Source of the DNA: Actinoplanes couchii
Lineage (GTDB): Bacteria > Actinomycetota > Actinomycetes > Mycobacteriales > Micromonosporaceae
Reading direction: 5' to 3'
Length of the DNA: 64,000 nucleotides
Assembly: GCF_016862075.1 (NCBI RefSeq)
Contig: NZ_BOMG01000064.1
Span: forward strand, 62,001-126,000
Position numbers and translations under genes: made by a program. The notes under the pieces were generated by a model, which had not been told where the DNA came from, did not search any database, and worked only from the letters and a program-made list of their open reading frames with translations. This document shows, one piece after another, positions 44,983 through 53,345 of the stretch. Positions within the stretch are counted from its first letter, which is position 1, and each line of letters opens with the position of its first letter.

Positions 44983-46563
44983 TCAGCGGACCTCCATCTC
45001 GAACAGTGAATAGCCGTACTCCACGGCCCGTTTCGTGCCGAACATCCGCACGAAACGGCCGGGGACACCGCCCATCAGCACCGTCACGTTGCCGCCGGTC
45101 CCGCCGGTGATGCTGCGCACGGTCGTCCAGTCGACACCGTCGAGGGAGACCTCGATCCGGTAGTCGGTGGCGTACGCCACCTCCCACCACAGCTCGACCT
45201 CACTGATCCGGTACGTTCCGCCGAGATCGACGCTCAGCCATTGCGGGTCGCTGAAGGTGCTGCTCCATCGGGTCTCCGGGTTGCCGTCGACCGCGGAGTC
45301 GGCGACGAACGGCGGACTCTCCGAGCTGGACGCGGTGGCCGGGCGGCCCAGCGCCAGGTTGCGCCCGGTGGGGTTCGCGGTGCCCCGGACCTTGGACCGG
45401 GACGGTGACGCCGACGACCGGGACACGGCCGGGCCGGCGCTCGGCACCTCGACCGGGGCCGGCGGCTGGGACCTCCGGCTCGACCGGCCCGGGCTGGGCA
45501 TCACACTCGGGCTCGGCCCGGCGTCCACGCCGGACACCGGGGCCGGTGATCCGACCGAGGCGGGCGGAGCGGCCCGCGGGACGTCGATGACGGTGTCGCC
45601 GTAGTTCGCCACCATGACGACGGCGATCAGCCCGGCCGCCGACAGGAACCCGGCGGGGACGAAGATCGGCCACCGCGCGCGGGCCGGCGCCGGTTTCTCC
45701 CCGGCCGGTTCCGCGCCTTGCGGCACCGGCATCTCGCCGACGAGCATGGCCAGCAGGTCCGCCGCGGTGGGCCGGTCGGCCGGCTGTTTGGACAGCGCCA
45801 GCCGCAGGATGGCGCGCAACGGGTCGGGCAGACCGTCCAGGTCGGGCTGCCGGCTCATGATCCGGGCGACGGTGACCGGGAGCGAGTCGCCTCCGAACGG
45901 GGTGCGCCCGGTGCCCGCGTAGGCGATCACGCAGGCCCAGGCGAAGACGTCGGCCGCGGGCGTGACCGGGGCGTCGCGCCGGTCGTCGGCGAACCGCTCC
46001 GGCGCCATGTACGCCACCGTGCCGACCAGCACGTCGGCCCGGGTGAACTGGCTGGTCGCCACGAGCGGCTGGGAGATCCCGAAATCGATCACCTTGGGGC
46101 TGCCGGGAGGCAACAGCACGTTGTCCGGCTTCAGATCCCGGTGGATCACCCCCGCGCCGTGGATGCCGGTCAGCGCGGTGGCGACCCCGACCGCCAGCGA
46201 GTGCAGGGCGCCACCGCGCAACGGCCCGCGTTCCTCGACCACCTCGGTCAGGGTCGGGCCGTCGACGTACTCCACCACCAGGTAGGGCGGATCGTGGTCG
46301 AGGTCCGCGTCGAGGAATTCCGCGGTGCAGAACGACGGCACCTGCCGGGCCCGCTCCACCTCGCCCCGGAACCGCCCGCTGAACTCGGCGTCGGCGGCGA
46401 GTGCCGGATGGATCAGTTTGACGGCGACCGGGGTGCCGTCCGGGTCCTCGGCGAGGTAGACCACTGCCATGCCGCCGGTGCCCAGCCGCCCGAGGAGCTG
46501 ATACGCGCCTATCTTCTCGGGATCGGCATCCGACAACGGATTCACCCGGAACGCGGTGTCCAC
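44983..46563 (-). CDS. Membrane Ser/Thr protein kinase with extracellular F5/8C-like domain
   Basis: A 526-residue PknB-type kinase. The kinase domain is at about 21-270 with glycine loop GRLGTGGM, catalytic HRDLKPDN and DFG, all intact. One membrane helix lies at about 298-318, then a Ser/Pro-rich spacer and a C-terminal beta domain (about 401-526) starting NLALGRPATASSSE with a VDGNPETRWSS segment, as in F5/8 type C (discoidin, CBM32-like) modules that bind sugars. Start GTG 46563 has GGGAG upstream. It could sense cell-wall or external glycans. It lies downstream of the ROK repressor of the mannan locus in the same direction but with a gap of about 100 bp. Confidence 0.9.
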   Translation of the reverse strand: MDTAFRVNPLSDADPEKIGAYQLLGRLGTGGMAVVYLAEDPDGTPVAVKLIHPALAADAEFSGRFRGEVERARQVPSFCTAEFLDADLDHDPPYLVVEYVDGPTLTEVVEERGPLRGGALHSLAVGVATALTGIHGAGVIHRDLKPDNVLLPPGSPKVIDFGISQPLVATSQFTRADVLVGTVAYMAPERFADDRRDAPVTPAADVFAWACVIAYAGTGRTPFGGDSLPVTVARIMSRQPDLDGLPDPLRAILRLALSKQPADRPTAADLLAMLVGEMPVPQGAEPAGEKPAPARARWPIFVPAGFLSAAGLIAVVMVANYGDTVIDVPRAAPPASVGSPAPVSGVDAGPSPSVMPSPGRSSRRSQPPAPVEVPSAGPAVSRSSASPSRSKVRGTANPTGRNLALGRPATASSSESPPFVADSAVDGNPETRWSSTFSDPQWLSVDLGGTYRISEVELWWEVAYATDYRIEVSLDGVDWTTVRSITGGTGGNVTVLMGGVPGRFVRMFGTKRAVEYGYSLFEMEVR

Positions 46564-46665
46564 AACTCTCCCTGCCACAAGGTCACGGCGACCGCCCGGC
46601 CCCACCGGCACGGGGCCGCTGGAGTCTCTCCCGAATGACCTATTGACTGCAAATGTGAAGTGTTC

Positions 46666-47829
46666 TCAGGTGGCCGGAACGGTGTGACCAGGGGCGATCG
46701 ATGCCTGGACGACCAGGGCCGCCGCGCCGATCCCGGCCGCGTCCCGGGGCTGGGCGGACAGTTCGACGGAGATCTCGTGGCGGTGCCGGGCGTGGGCGGT
46801 GCGGGCCAGGTGCGCGCGCAGCCGGCGGGCGTAGATGGAACCGGCGACGGCCACACCGGGACCGGTCAGCACCACCCGGCCCAGGTCGAGCAGGTTGACC
46901 ATCGAGGTCACCGCCAGGCTCAGGTAGCCGGCGGCCTGGTCCACCACGGCGTACGCCCGCGGGTCACCGCCGACCGCGGCGTGCGCCACCGCGTCGTACG
47001 CGCTGGAAATGGTCTTCTGATCGACGGTCAGACCGGCTTCACGGGCTGCGTCCACGGTGGCCTCCATCGACGCGTACCGTTCCACGCAGCCCTTGTTGCC
47101 ACACGGACAGGGCCTTCCGTCGTACGCGATGGACAGGTGCCCCAACTCCCCCGCGTCGAAGCTGGCGCCGCGGAACAACGCGCCGCCGAAGACCAGTCCC
47201 GCGCCGATCCCGGTGGACAGGTAGACGCTGCCGAACGCCTGCTCCCGGGGCACCCGGCGACTCCAGAACTCGCCCAGCCCGGCGGCGGCCGCGTCGTTCT
47301 CCACGATCACCGGAATGCGCAGCCGATCGGCGAGCGCGGCGCGGACGGCAGCCCAATGCGGGGCGTCGGCCTCGGCGCCGGGACGCGCGGTGGCGGCCAC
47401 GATCGCCAGGCCCTCGATCCGGTCGCGGGGCAGGTCGAGGTCGTCGACGAAGTCACCGAACCGTTCGGCGAGCCGGGCGGCCAGGTCGACGCCGTCGAAC
47501 GGGACGACCTCACGGCCGACGACACCGCCGGTCAGGTCGATCGCGACGCAGTTGAGGGTGTCCGGGCCGAGGTGGAAGCCGATGCCGAAACGGTTGGCCG
47601 GGGTGATGGCGAGCAGTTTGCGGGGCTTGCCGCGGGCCGAGTCGGCGGAACCGGTCTCGTAGATCACCCGGTCGGCGATCAGGTCCCGCACGATGTTGGA
47701 GATCGACGGCTGGGTGAGGCCGGTGCGTTCGGCGAGCTCCACCCGGCTGATCGAGATGGTGGAGCGGATGACGTCCACGATCAGGGCCCGGCTGCCCGGC
47801 CCGGCGACGGAGGTTTCCCGGCGTGCCAT
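46666..47829 (-). CDS. ROK-family transcriptional repressor (NagC/XylR type)
   Basis: A 387-residue protein. The N-terminal 75 residues are a MarR-like winged helix (ISRVELAERTGLTQPSISNIV). Then comes the ROK sugar-binding domain with ENDAAAAGLGE, STGIGAGLVFGG, GELGHLSI and the cysteine-rich zinc motif CPCGNKGCVERYAS. ATG 47829 lies 10 nt after GGAG. It is divergent from the HTH-less LacI-like gene and close to the mannanase, so it probably represses the mannan genes until a sugar or sugar phosphate binds. The shared palindromes at 48878-48894 and 58765-58781 are the best candidates for its operators. Confidence 0.92.
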   Translation of the reverse strand: MARRETSVAGPGSRALIVDVIRSTISISRVELAERTGLTQPSISNIVRDLIADRVIYETGSADSARGKPRKLLAITPANRFGIGFHLGPDTLNCVAIDLTGGVVGREVVPFDGVDLAARLAERFGDFVDDLDLPRDRIEGLAIVAATARPGAEADAPHWAAVRAALADRLRIPVIVENDAAAAGLGEFWSRRVPREQAFGSVYLSTGIGAGLVFGGALFRGASFDAGELGHLSIAYDGRPCPCGNKGCVERYASMEATVDAAREAGLTVDQKTISSAYDAVAHAAVGGDPRAYAVVDQAAGYLSLAVTSMVNLLDLGRVVLTGPGVAVAGSIYARRLRAHLARTAHARHRHEISVELSAQPRDAAGIGAAALVVQASIAPGHTVPAT

Positions 47830-47907
47830 TACCTGTGGTCTCCGTTCGCATGCCGCCTGCTGACAGGCGATACCGTACCTTTCGGTGCCAGGGATGCGGA
47901 GGAACCG

Positions 47908-48735
47908 GTGACACAGGCGCAACGACGGGTGGGCGTGGTACTCGAGCGGGCTTCCCGGGTGCTCGGCGAGGAGCCGTTCTACCACGAGTTCGTCGAGGGG
48001 CTGGAGCGCGTGCTGAACCCGGCCGGTGTCTCGGTGCTGGTCAAGATCGTGACCGACCGGGAGGCGGAGAACCAGGCGTACGAGCGGTGGGCCGAGCGCC
48101 GGCGCATCGACGGTGTGATCCTGGTCGACCTGACACCGGACGACGACCGGGTTCCGCTGGTGGGACGGCTGGGCCTGCCGGCGGTGGTGCTGGGCGCCCC
48201 GTCGACGGCGTCCGGGCTGCCGACGGTGTGGACCGACGACGCGGGGTACGCCCGGGAGGCGGTCCGTCTGCTCGCCGGGCGCGGGCACCGGACGATCGGG
48301 CACCTCAGCGGGCCGTTGTCGTTCCTGCACACCCAGTTGCGCCGCGCGGGCGCGCTCGAGGAGGCCGCGGCGCTGGGTGTCACCGTGGTGCAGGCCGACG
48401 GCGACTACTCCTACCAGTCCGCCCAGGTCGCCGCCGCCGAGCTGGCCGCCCGGGAGTGCACCGCGATCATCTGCGACAACGACCTGATGGCCCTGGCCGC
48501 CCTGGACACCCTGAAGGAGCGGGACATCGCCGTGCCGGGTGACGTGTCGGTGGTGGCGTGGGACGACTCCGCACTGTGCCAGCTCGCGGTGCCGGCCCTG
48601 TCCGCGATGAGCCACGACGTGGTCCGGATCGGCGAGATCGCCGCGGGCGCGATGCTCGACGCGATGGCCGGCGAGCCCCCGGCGGTGTACCAGGCGCCGC
48701 CCGCGGTGTTCGTGGCCCGCGACAGCACCGGCTGA
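47908..48735 (+). CDS. LacI-type sugar-sensing domain protein lacking a DNA-binding domain
   Basis: A 275-residue protein matching only the periplasmic-binding-like effector domain of LacI/GalR repressors: it starts RRVGVVLERAS and includes RIDGVILVD, HRTIGHLSGP, AIICDNDLMALAALD and VSVVAWDDS. The usual 55-residue N-terminal HTH is absent. There is no room for it, since only 78 bp separate this gene from the divergent ROK repressor. GTG 47908 is supported by GGAGGAA just upstream, so the short form looks deliberate. It has no signal peptide. It could modulate another regulator, store a ligand, or be a decayed repressor that still folds. A role in mannan sensing is inferred from its neighbours. 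Confidence 0.8.
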   Translation: MTQAQRRVGVVLERASRVLGEEPFYHEFVEGLERVLNPAGVSVLVKIVTDREAENQAYERWAERRRIDGVILVDLTPDDDRVPLVGRLGLPAVVLGAPSTASGLPTVWTDDAGYAREAVRLLAGRGHRTIGHLSGPLSFLHTQLRRAGALEEAAALGVTVVQADGDYSYQSAQVAAAELAARECTAIICDNDLMALAALDTLKERDIAVPGDVSVVAWDDSALCQLAVPALSAMSHDVVRIGEIAAGAMLDAMAGEPPAVYQAPPAVFVARDSTG

Positions 48736-48877
48736 GGCGTCGTCGCGTCACCGCCGGATCAGGTCGGCGACCTCTGCGGGCCGGTCCGGAGTCGTAGCGG
48801 TCCGGAGGCCACGAACCGTTCGTGTGTGTCGACCATGGAGAGCGTTGTCCCCGCGTACCCAAGCCGCGGTTTTTTCG

Positions 48878-48894
48878 TTAAATTATTAATCTAA
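48878..48894. promoter_or_regulatory. Operator-like palindrome before the mannanase gene
   Basis: TTAAATTATTAATCTAA is a near-perfect 17-bp palindrome centred on one T. It directly precedes a TTGACA -35-like box (48897-48902). A site 14/16 identical occurs in front of the sugar-importer operon at 58765-58781. Likely operator of the ROK repressor. Confidence 0.7.
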
Positions 48895-48931
48895 AGTTGA
48901 CAGGGTGCGGATGGCCGTCGATGCTCTCCTC

Positions 48932-49924
48932 ATGCGAATCCCCCGTCCCGCCTGGGCCGTCGGCGCCGCTCTGGTGCTGCTCGGCGCGGGTGTCAACGCT
49001 CCGGCCGCGGCCGCGTTCCCGGCCACCCCGAAGTCCACCGTCCTCAACTATCTGCGGGCGATCACCGGCACCTCGATCGTCTCCGGCCAGCACAACAAGG
49101 AACCCGCCGCACAACCCGGTCAATACACCCGGCAGGTGTACGACGTCACCGGCCAGTACCCGGGTCTCTGGGGCGGCGACATGATGTTCACCGGCACCGA
49201 CATCGCCGACCGGCAGCGCGTCGTCGACCAGGCGAAGACCGAATGGGCCAACGGCTCACTGGTCGCCCTCACCTGGCACGCCTGCTCCCCCACCGGCGGC
49301 GCCACCTGCCAGTTCGACGGCGGCGTGAAGACCGGCATCAGCAACGCGCAGTTCCAGGAGATCGTCACCGGCGGCACGTACCTCAACGGGGTCTGGCGCA
49401 GCCGGATGGCCGCCGTCGTGCCCTACCTGCGGCAACTCAGGGACGCCGGGGTGCCGGTGCTGTGGCGGCCGTTCCACGAGATGAACGAGACCTGGAACTG
49501 GTGGGGCGCCCGGCCCGGGGCCAACGGCGGCGCCAAGATCTACCAGCAGATGCGCGACTACTTCGACAGCCAGGGCCTGGACAACCTGATCTGGGTGTGG
49601 AACGTGCAGGACCACCCGACGGCGAACTGGGCGCAGTACTACCCCGGCGGCAACTATGTCGACGTGGTCTCCCTGGACGTCTGGTGGAAGGGCCACCCGT
49701 CGGCGGCGGACTACCAGCAGATCCAGTCGATCGCGGCGGGCAAGCCGATCGCGATCGCCGAGATGGGCAAGGTCCCGACCGCCGCCCTGCTGACCGGCCA
49801 GCCCCGGTGGGCGTACTTCATGATCTGGTCCGAACAGCTGCGCGGCAGCAACACCAACGCCGAGATCCAGGCGGCGTACTTCCATCCCCGAGTCCTGAAC
49901 CAGGGTGAGGTCCGCCTCGGGTGA
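48932..49924 (+). CDS. Secreted GH26 endo-beta-1,4-mannanase
   Basis: A 330-residue secreted glycosidase that cuts mannan or glucomannan outside the cell. The N-terminal signal peptide begins MRIPRPAW and ends near APAAAA. GH26 motifs: RPFHEMNETWNWWG with the acid/base Glu (about 183) and IAEMGK with the nucleophile Glu (about 277), plus a Trp-rich cleft. ATG 48932 gives the best signal peptide; a -35-like TTGACA at 48897 and a weak -10 (GATGCT, 48920-48925) would make its message nearly leaderless. GTG 48905 would add nine residues. It has no carbohydrate-binding module. Products would feed the importer and beta-mannosidase at 53321-58696. Confidence 0.92.
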   Translation: MRIPRPAWAVGAALVLLGAGVNAPAAAAFPATPKSTVLNYLRAITGTSIVSGQHNKEPAAQPGQYTRQVYDVTGQYPGLWGGDMMFTGTDIADRQRVVDQAKTEWANGSLVALTWHACSPTGGATCQFDGGVKTGISNAQFQEIVTGGTYLNGVWRSRMAAVVPYLRQLRDAGVPVLWRPFHEMNETWNWWGARPGANGGAKIYQQMRDYFDSQGLDNLIWVWNVQDHPTANWAQYYPGGNYVDVVSLDVWWKGHPSAADYQQIQSIAAGKPIAIAEMGKVPTAALLTGQPRWAYFMIWSEQLRGSNTNAEIQAAYFHPRVLNQGEVRLG

Positions 49925-49933
49925 GTTCGGTGC

Positions 49934-50731
49934 TCAGCGCGGCAGCACCCGCATCACCCTGGCACGACAGGTGCCGCCGGGCTCGCATCCGTCATGGCCC
50001 TCGGCCGACCGTTGCGAGCCACGGATCAGGTTCCACAGCGCGTAGGCGTTGTCCTCCGCCTCGAGCCGCGCCGCCTCCCGGTCCAGCTCGCCGTGCCGTC
50101 CCTGTTCGGTGAGCAGCCAGCCCAGCTGCAGAAACCGCCGGTCGCCGGGCCAGCCGCGGACCTCATCGGTGGCCTCCACCGCACGGCCGGCCATGGCCAG
50201 GGCCCGCGCCAGGCGGAAACGCGCATGATCCTCACCGGCTTCGACGGCGGCCCGGTAGGCGCCGATCGCGTCGTCCAGCCGGCCGCCCTTCTCGTAGATC
50301 TCGCCGAGCATCCACGGCGAGGCCCCGTCCTGGTCGATCGCCTGCCGGTAGACGGCGATCGCCTCGTCGTACCGTCCGGTCCGGGTGCACAGCTCGGCCA
50401 GCGAGATCCGGACGCGGCAGCCGACGCCGTCCGCGATCATCGACCGGTACTCCCCGATCGCCTCGTCGAGACGGCCCATCCGGGTCAACTGGGTGGCGAG
50501 CCCGTCCCGGGAATGCTTCTCGCCGTCCCGGACCGCGGCCCGGTACTCCGCCAGTGCCTCATCCGGCCGATCGTCACCGGACAGCAGTGCGGCGAGCGCC
50601 ACACGCGCCCCCGGCATCCCGCCGGCGACGGCGGCCCGCCAGAGGGCCTCGGCCTCGCCGGTACGCCCCTGTTCGTCGAGGAGCCCGGCCAGCTCATCCA
50701 GTTCGCCGAACTCCGCCTGCCCGTCCCGCAT
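49934..50731 (-). CDS. Tetratricopeptide-repeat protein
   Basis: A protein of about 265 residues made almost wholly of degenerate TPR units (repeats of the type GRLDEAIGEYRSMIADG, GRYDEAIAVYRQAIDQDG and GRLDDAIGAYRAAVEAGED). It has no catalytic motif, signal peptide or membrane helix, so it is a probable protein-protein interaction scaffold of unknown partner. ATG 50731 is one possible start; the frame is open upstream to 50818 (ATG) and beyond, so the N-terminus is uncertain by about 30 residues. It is convergent with the mannanase gene and head to head with the truncated phosphotransferase. Confidence 0.75.
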   Translation of the reverse strand: MRDGQAEFGELDELAGLLDEQGRTGEAEALWRAAVAGGMPGARVALAALLSGDDRPDEALAEYRAAVRDGEKHSRDGLATQLTRMGRLDEAIGEYRSMIADGVGCRVRISLAELCTRTGRYDEAIAVYRQAIDQDGASPWMLGEIYEKGGRLDDAIGAYRAAVEAGEDHARFRLARALAMAGRAVEATDEVRGWPGDRRFLQLGWLLTEQGRHGELDREAARLEAEDNAYALWNLIRGSQRSAEGHDGCEPGGTCRARVMRVLPR

Positions 50732-50816
50732 GATCACCAGCACACGGTAGAGGAGGTATCGATGGCAGGATCGTTCCGGTATTCCAGCGCCCCGGAGCAC
50801 CGGCCCATCTGATGTC

Positions 50817-51416
50817 ATGGCTTCCCGGCGGCGCCTCCGCCTGGACTCTGCCGCACCGGACGTCCCGGAGGTGCTGGCGCAGACCCTCGCCGACATCCAT
50901 CACTTCGATCCCGGATCGAACAGACCCCGGACCTACCAGTCATGGGCGTCGCCGGGTAGGCGAGTCGTCGTGCCATGGATGCGGCGGTCGGCACTCTGGG
51001 AGAAGGCATTCGAGCTGCTGGATCAGCCCGCACCAGCGTATGCGGGCACGTTCCTGCACCGCGACTTCCACCTGGGCAATCTGCTGTGGTCGCGGGGGCA
51101 CATCAGTGGCGTGGTCGATGGGGTCGAGACATCGTGGGGACCGGCCAGACTGGATGTCGCGCATGCAGCCACCCATCTGGCCATGGTGCACGGCATCGAG
51201 GCATCAGCCGGATTCACCGACGCGTACCGCCGCCGCACTGACGATCGAAGCGACGAGGAACAGTTCCGGTACTGGAGCGTCATGGACATCGTCGGCTACC
51301 TCCCGGACCCGGTGAAGGTGGTCCAACCATGGCGTGATTCCGGCGTGGACATCACCGTCGATCTCGCCCGCAGCCGACTCGAACAGCGACTCGACCAGGT
51401 CATTCGGTCCAGCTGA
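50817..51416 (+). pseudogene. 5'-truncated APH-family phosphotransferase remnant
   Basis: A frame of 199 residues covering only the C-lobe of an aminoglycoside/choline phosphotransferase-like kinase. The catalytic loop FLHRDFHLGNLL and a metal-loop region GVVDGVETSWGPARLDVAH are seen, followed by the family's helical end. The N-lobe (about 100 residues with the ATP-binding lysine) is missing, and the DNA upstream encodes the TPR gene on the other strand, so it cannot be recovered by a different start. Without the N-lobe it cannot be an active kinase. Most likely a relic left by rearrangement. Confidence 0.65.
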
Positions 51417-51472
51417 CGGCGTGACCCGGCTGCGTGATCGCACTCACGGTGGTCGCGGAACAGCTTCCCGGG

Positions 51473-51502
51473 TAGGTTAGTTATTGGCCAACCACTAACC
51501 TA
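51473..51502. promoter_or_regulatory. 30-bp palindromic operator before the SnoaL-like gene
   Basis: Arms TAGGTTAGT and ACTAACCTA (9 bp, perfect) flank a central TTGGCCAA palindrome, giving 26 of 30 symmetric positions. It abuts the AGGAG ribosome site of the next gene. This size and symmetry fit a TetR dimer site, and the TetR gene follows at 52028. Confidence 0.7.
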
Positions 51503-51511
51503 GGAGTCGCC

Positions 51512-51964
51512 ATGAACCCCACCCCCGCACAGCACGCCCTCTCCGAGCACCTCCGCCTGGTGTCATCCGGTCAGATCGACGAATGGATCAGCCTGTACGC
51601 CACGGATGGCCGCATCGAGTTCCCCTTCGCGCCGGCGGGTGTGCCGACCGAGGTTCAGGGGCGTGAGGCACTGATCGCACACATGCGCGGCTTCCCACAG
51701 ACCTTCGATCTGAAGTTCGTCGACGTGAAGTTCATCGAGACCACCGACCAGCGGACCGCGGTTGCCGAATACCGTTCGGAAGGCAATGCCGTCAGCACCG
51801 GCAAGCCCTACCACCAGACGGTCATCTCGGTGATCCACCTCGACGAGGCAGGCCTGGTCGAGCGGTTCGTCGATTACTGGAACCCTCTCGTGGCCATCGA
51901 GGCCATGACCCCCGACGAGGCAGCGAGTGGCGCCAATGATGTGGCGTGGCCGACGTCGCACTGA
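51512..51964 (+). CDS. SnoaL-like / NTF2-fold small protein
   Basis: A 150-residue soluble protein of the SnoaL-like polyketide-cyclase/NTF2 fold: an initial helix, then WISLYATDGRIEFPFAP, GREALIAHMRGF, and paired strands ending IHLDEAGLVERFVDYWNPL. Members include isomerases, hydrolases and non-enzymatic binders, so the reaction cannot be assigned. AGGAG lies 5 nt before ATG. The operator on its ribosome site and the downstream TetR gene suggest a small inducible stress or detoxification unit. A strong terminator separates it from the TetR gene. It is not part of the polyene operon. Confidence 0.85.
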   Translation: MNPTPAQHALSEHLRLVSSGQIDEWISLYATDGRIEFPFAPAGVPTEVQGREALIAHMRGFPQTFDLKFVDVKFIETTDQRTAVAEYRSEGNAVSTGKPYHQTVISVIHLDEAGLVERFVDYWNPLVAIEAMTPDEAASGANDVAWPTSH

Positions 51965-51968
51965 TCCC

Positions 51969-52011
51969 CGGCCGGACCGGGGTGGGCGCCCCGCCCACCC
52001 CGGTCCGGCCG
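51969..52011. terminator. Long perfect hairpin terminator
   Basis: A 20-bp perfect inverted repeat with a 3-nt loop (arms 51969-51988 and 51992-52011) directly after the SnoaL-like stop. It is one of the strongest hairpins in the window and should end that transcript before the TetR gene. Confidence 0.85.
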
Positions 52012-52027
52012 TGAAAGACTGGTCGGC

Positions 52028-52582
52028 ATGCCCGCCCCCGGCTCCAGCGTGAAGAGTGATCAACGCCGCCGAGTGGTGCTGGGCGCCGCGGTGGCCTGCT
52101 TCGCGCGCAAGGGTCTGTACGGCACGACGACGGGTGAGATCGCCGAACGGGCCGGGATTTCCCAGCCCTACGTCTACCGCCTGTTCGCCAACAAGGAGGC
52201 GCTGTTCGCCGGCGCCGTCCACCATGTTTCCGAACTCATCTCCCAAGCGCTGACCACGGCCGGCGCCGACCGGAGCGGGCCGCCCCGCCAACCGGAGCTG
52301 GCGATGCGTTCGGTCCGAACGGCCTACAGCACCCTCATCGAGGACCGGGACGTGATGCGGTTCCTCATGCAGGCCAACTGCGCCACTGACGAACCGCTGA
52401 TCGCCGACGCGGTGCGGGAATGCTACGCCCGGCAGGTCGCACTCGTCAGTGAGCTCTTGGACCACGACGCCGCCGCCGTCCGGCACTGGTTCGGCGCCGG
52501 CATGCTCGATAACGTCACGCTGGCCCTCGGCCTGGCCGACGTCGACGAGCCCTGGGCGCGAACCCTCGACGGACGCGGCTGA
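52028..52582 (+). CDS. TetR-family regulator
   Basis: A 184-residue protein with an N-terminal TetR helix-turn-helix (about 12-58: ACFARKGLYGTTTGEIAERAGISQPYVYRLF in outline) and a variable helical ligand domain. It probably represses the preceding SnoaL-like gene through the 30-bp palindrome at 51473-51502. The ligand is unknown. It starts 16 bp after a terminator hairpin, so it may have its own weak promoter inside the gap or depend on read-through. Confidence 0.88.
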   Translation: MPAPGSSVKSDQRRRVVLGAAVACFARKGLYGTTTGEIAERAGISQPYVYRLFANKEALFAGAVHHVSELISQALTTAGADRSGPPRQPELAMRSVRTAYSTLIEDRDVMRFLMQANCATDEPLIADAVRECYARQVALVSELLDHDAAAVRHWFGAGMLDNVTLALGLADVDEPWARTLDGRG

Positions 52583-52679
52583 TCGCCACCGCAGCCCGGA
52601 CGGGAATGGACTCATACGGCCGGGTGATGCCGGACCTTCATGACGAGGACACGGCGGTCCGGGCTGACATCATCGGGAC

Positions 52680-53345
52680 GTGTTCTCTTCCTTTCTTGTC
52701 TCGATCATGTCGACGGTGACCGGTGCGGTCGTCGGTGCGACAGGCGTGGTGGCGCCCGCTGCGACCGACGACGGCTACCGGGCCTCGATCAAGACCATCG
52801 GTCGCGCCGAAGCGGGCGCGATGACCGGCGTCTCATGGCGCGAGGGCTGTCCGGTGCGGATCGCGGACCTGCGCCGGGTGGAGTTGACCTACTGGGGCTT
52901 CGACAACACCCGGCACCGAGGCGACCTGATCGTCCACGAAGATGTGGCGGCCGGCGTGGTGAACATCTTCCGGGAGCTGTACGCGATTCGTTTCCCGATC
53001 CGGACGATTCTTCCGGTGGATCGCTTCAACGCCGACGACAACGCGTCGATGGCCGCCGACAACACCTCGGCGTTCAACTGCCGCCCGAAAACCGGCGCGA
53101 CGAAGGGCTTCTCCGTGCATTCGTACGGCAAGGCCATCGACATCAACCCGCTGGAGAACCCGTACATCAAGGGCACGGTCGTGCAACCGCCGGCCGGAAA
53201 GACGTTCACGAACCGTGCGAACACGCGACCCGGCATGATCAAACGCGGTGACCGGGTCTGGCGGGCGTTCACGACGAACGGTTTCACCTGGGGCGGGGAA
53301 TGGACGTCGCTCAAGGACTATCAACATTTCGAGGTCCCGGTCTGA
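52680..53345 (+). CDS. M15-family (VanY-like) D,D/L,D-carboxypeptidase domain protein
   Basis: A 221-residue zinc peptidase probably acting on peptidoglycan peptides. The zinc motif FSVHSYGKAIDINP (SxHxxGxAxD) is near residue 155 and the closing catalytic/zinc segment WTSLKDYQHFEV is near the end. The first 30 residues are hydrophobic and Ala-rich, consistent with an export signal. Start GTG 52680 is used; ATG 52707 is an alternative. Its last 25 bases overlap the 3' end of the convergent beta-mannosidase gene, an unusual tail-to-tail overlap. Confidence 0.85.
   Translation: MFSSFLVSIMSTVTGAVVGATGVVAPAATDDGYRASIKTIGRAEAGAMTGVSWREGCPVRIADLRRVELTYWGFDNTRHRGDLIVHEDVAAGVVNIFRELYAIRFPIRTILPVDRFNADDNASMAADNTSAFNCRPKTGATKGFSVHSYGKAIDINPLENPYIKGTVVQPPAGKTFTNRANTRPGMIKRGDRVWRAFTTNGFTWGGEWTSLKDYQHFEVPV

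Noticed and set aside
48905..48931. Upstream GTG start for the mannanase
   Set aside because: It gives a less typical signal peptide and lies inside the likely promoter, so ATG 48932 was preferred, though not proven.
50762..50812. A 16-codon frame with a GAGGAGG-like ribosome site before the phosphotransferase remnant
   Set aside because: Too short to support as a gene; the apparent ribosome site lies in, or just upstream of, the opposite-strand TPR gene. It could be a relic leader.
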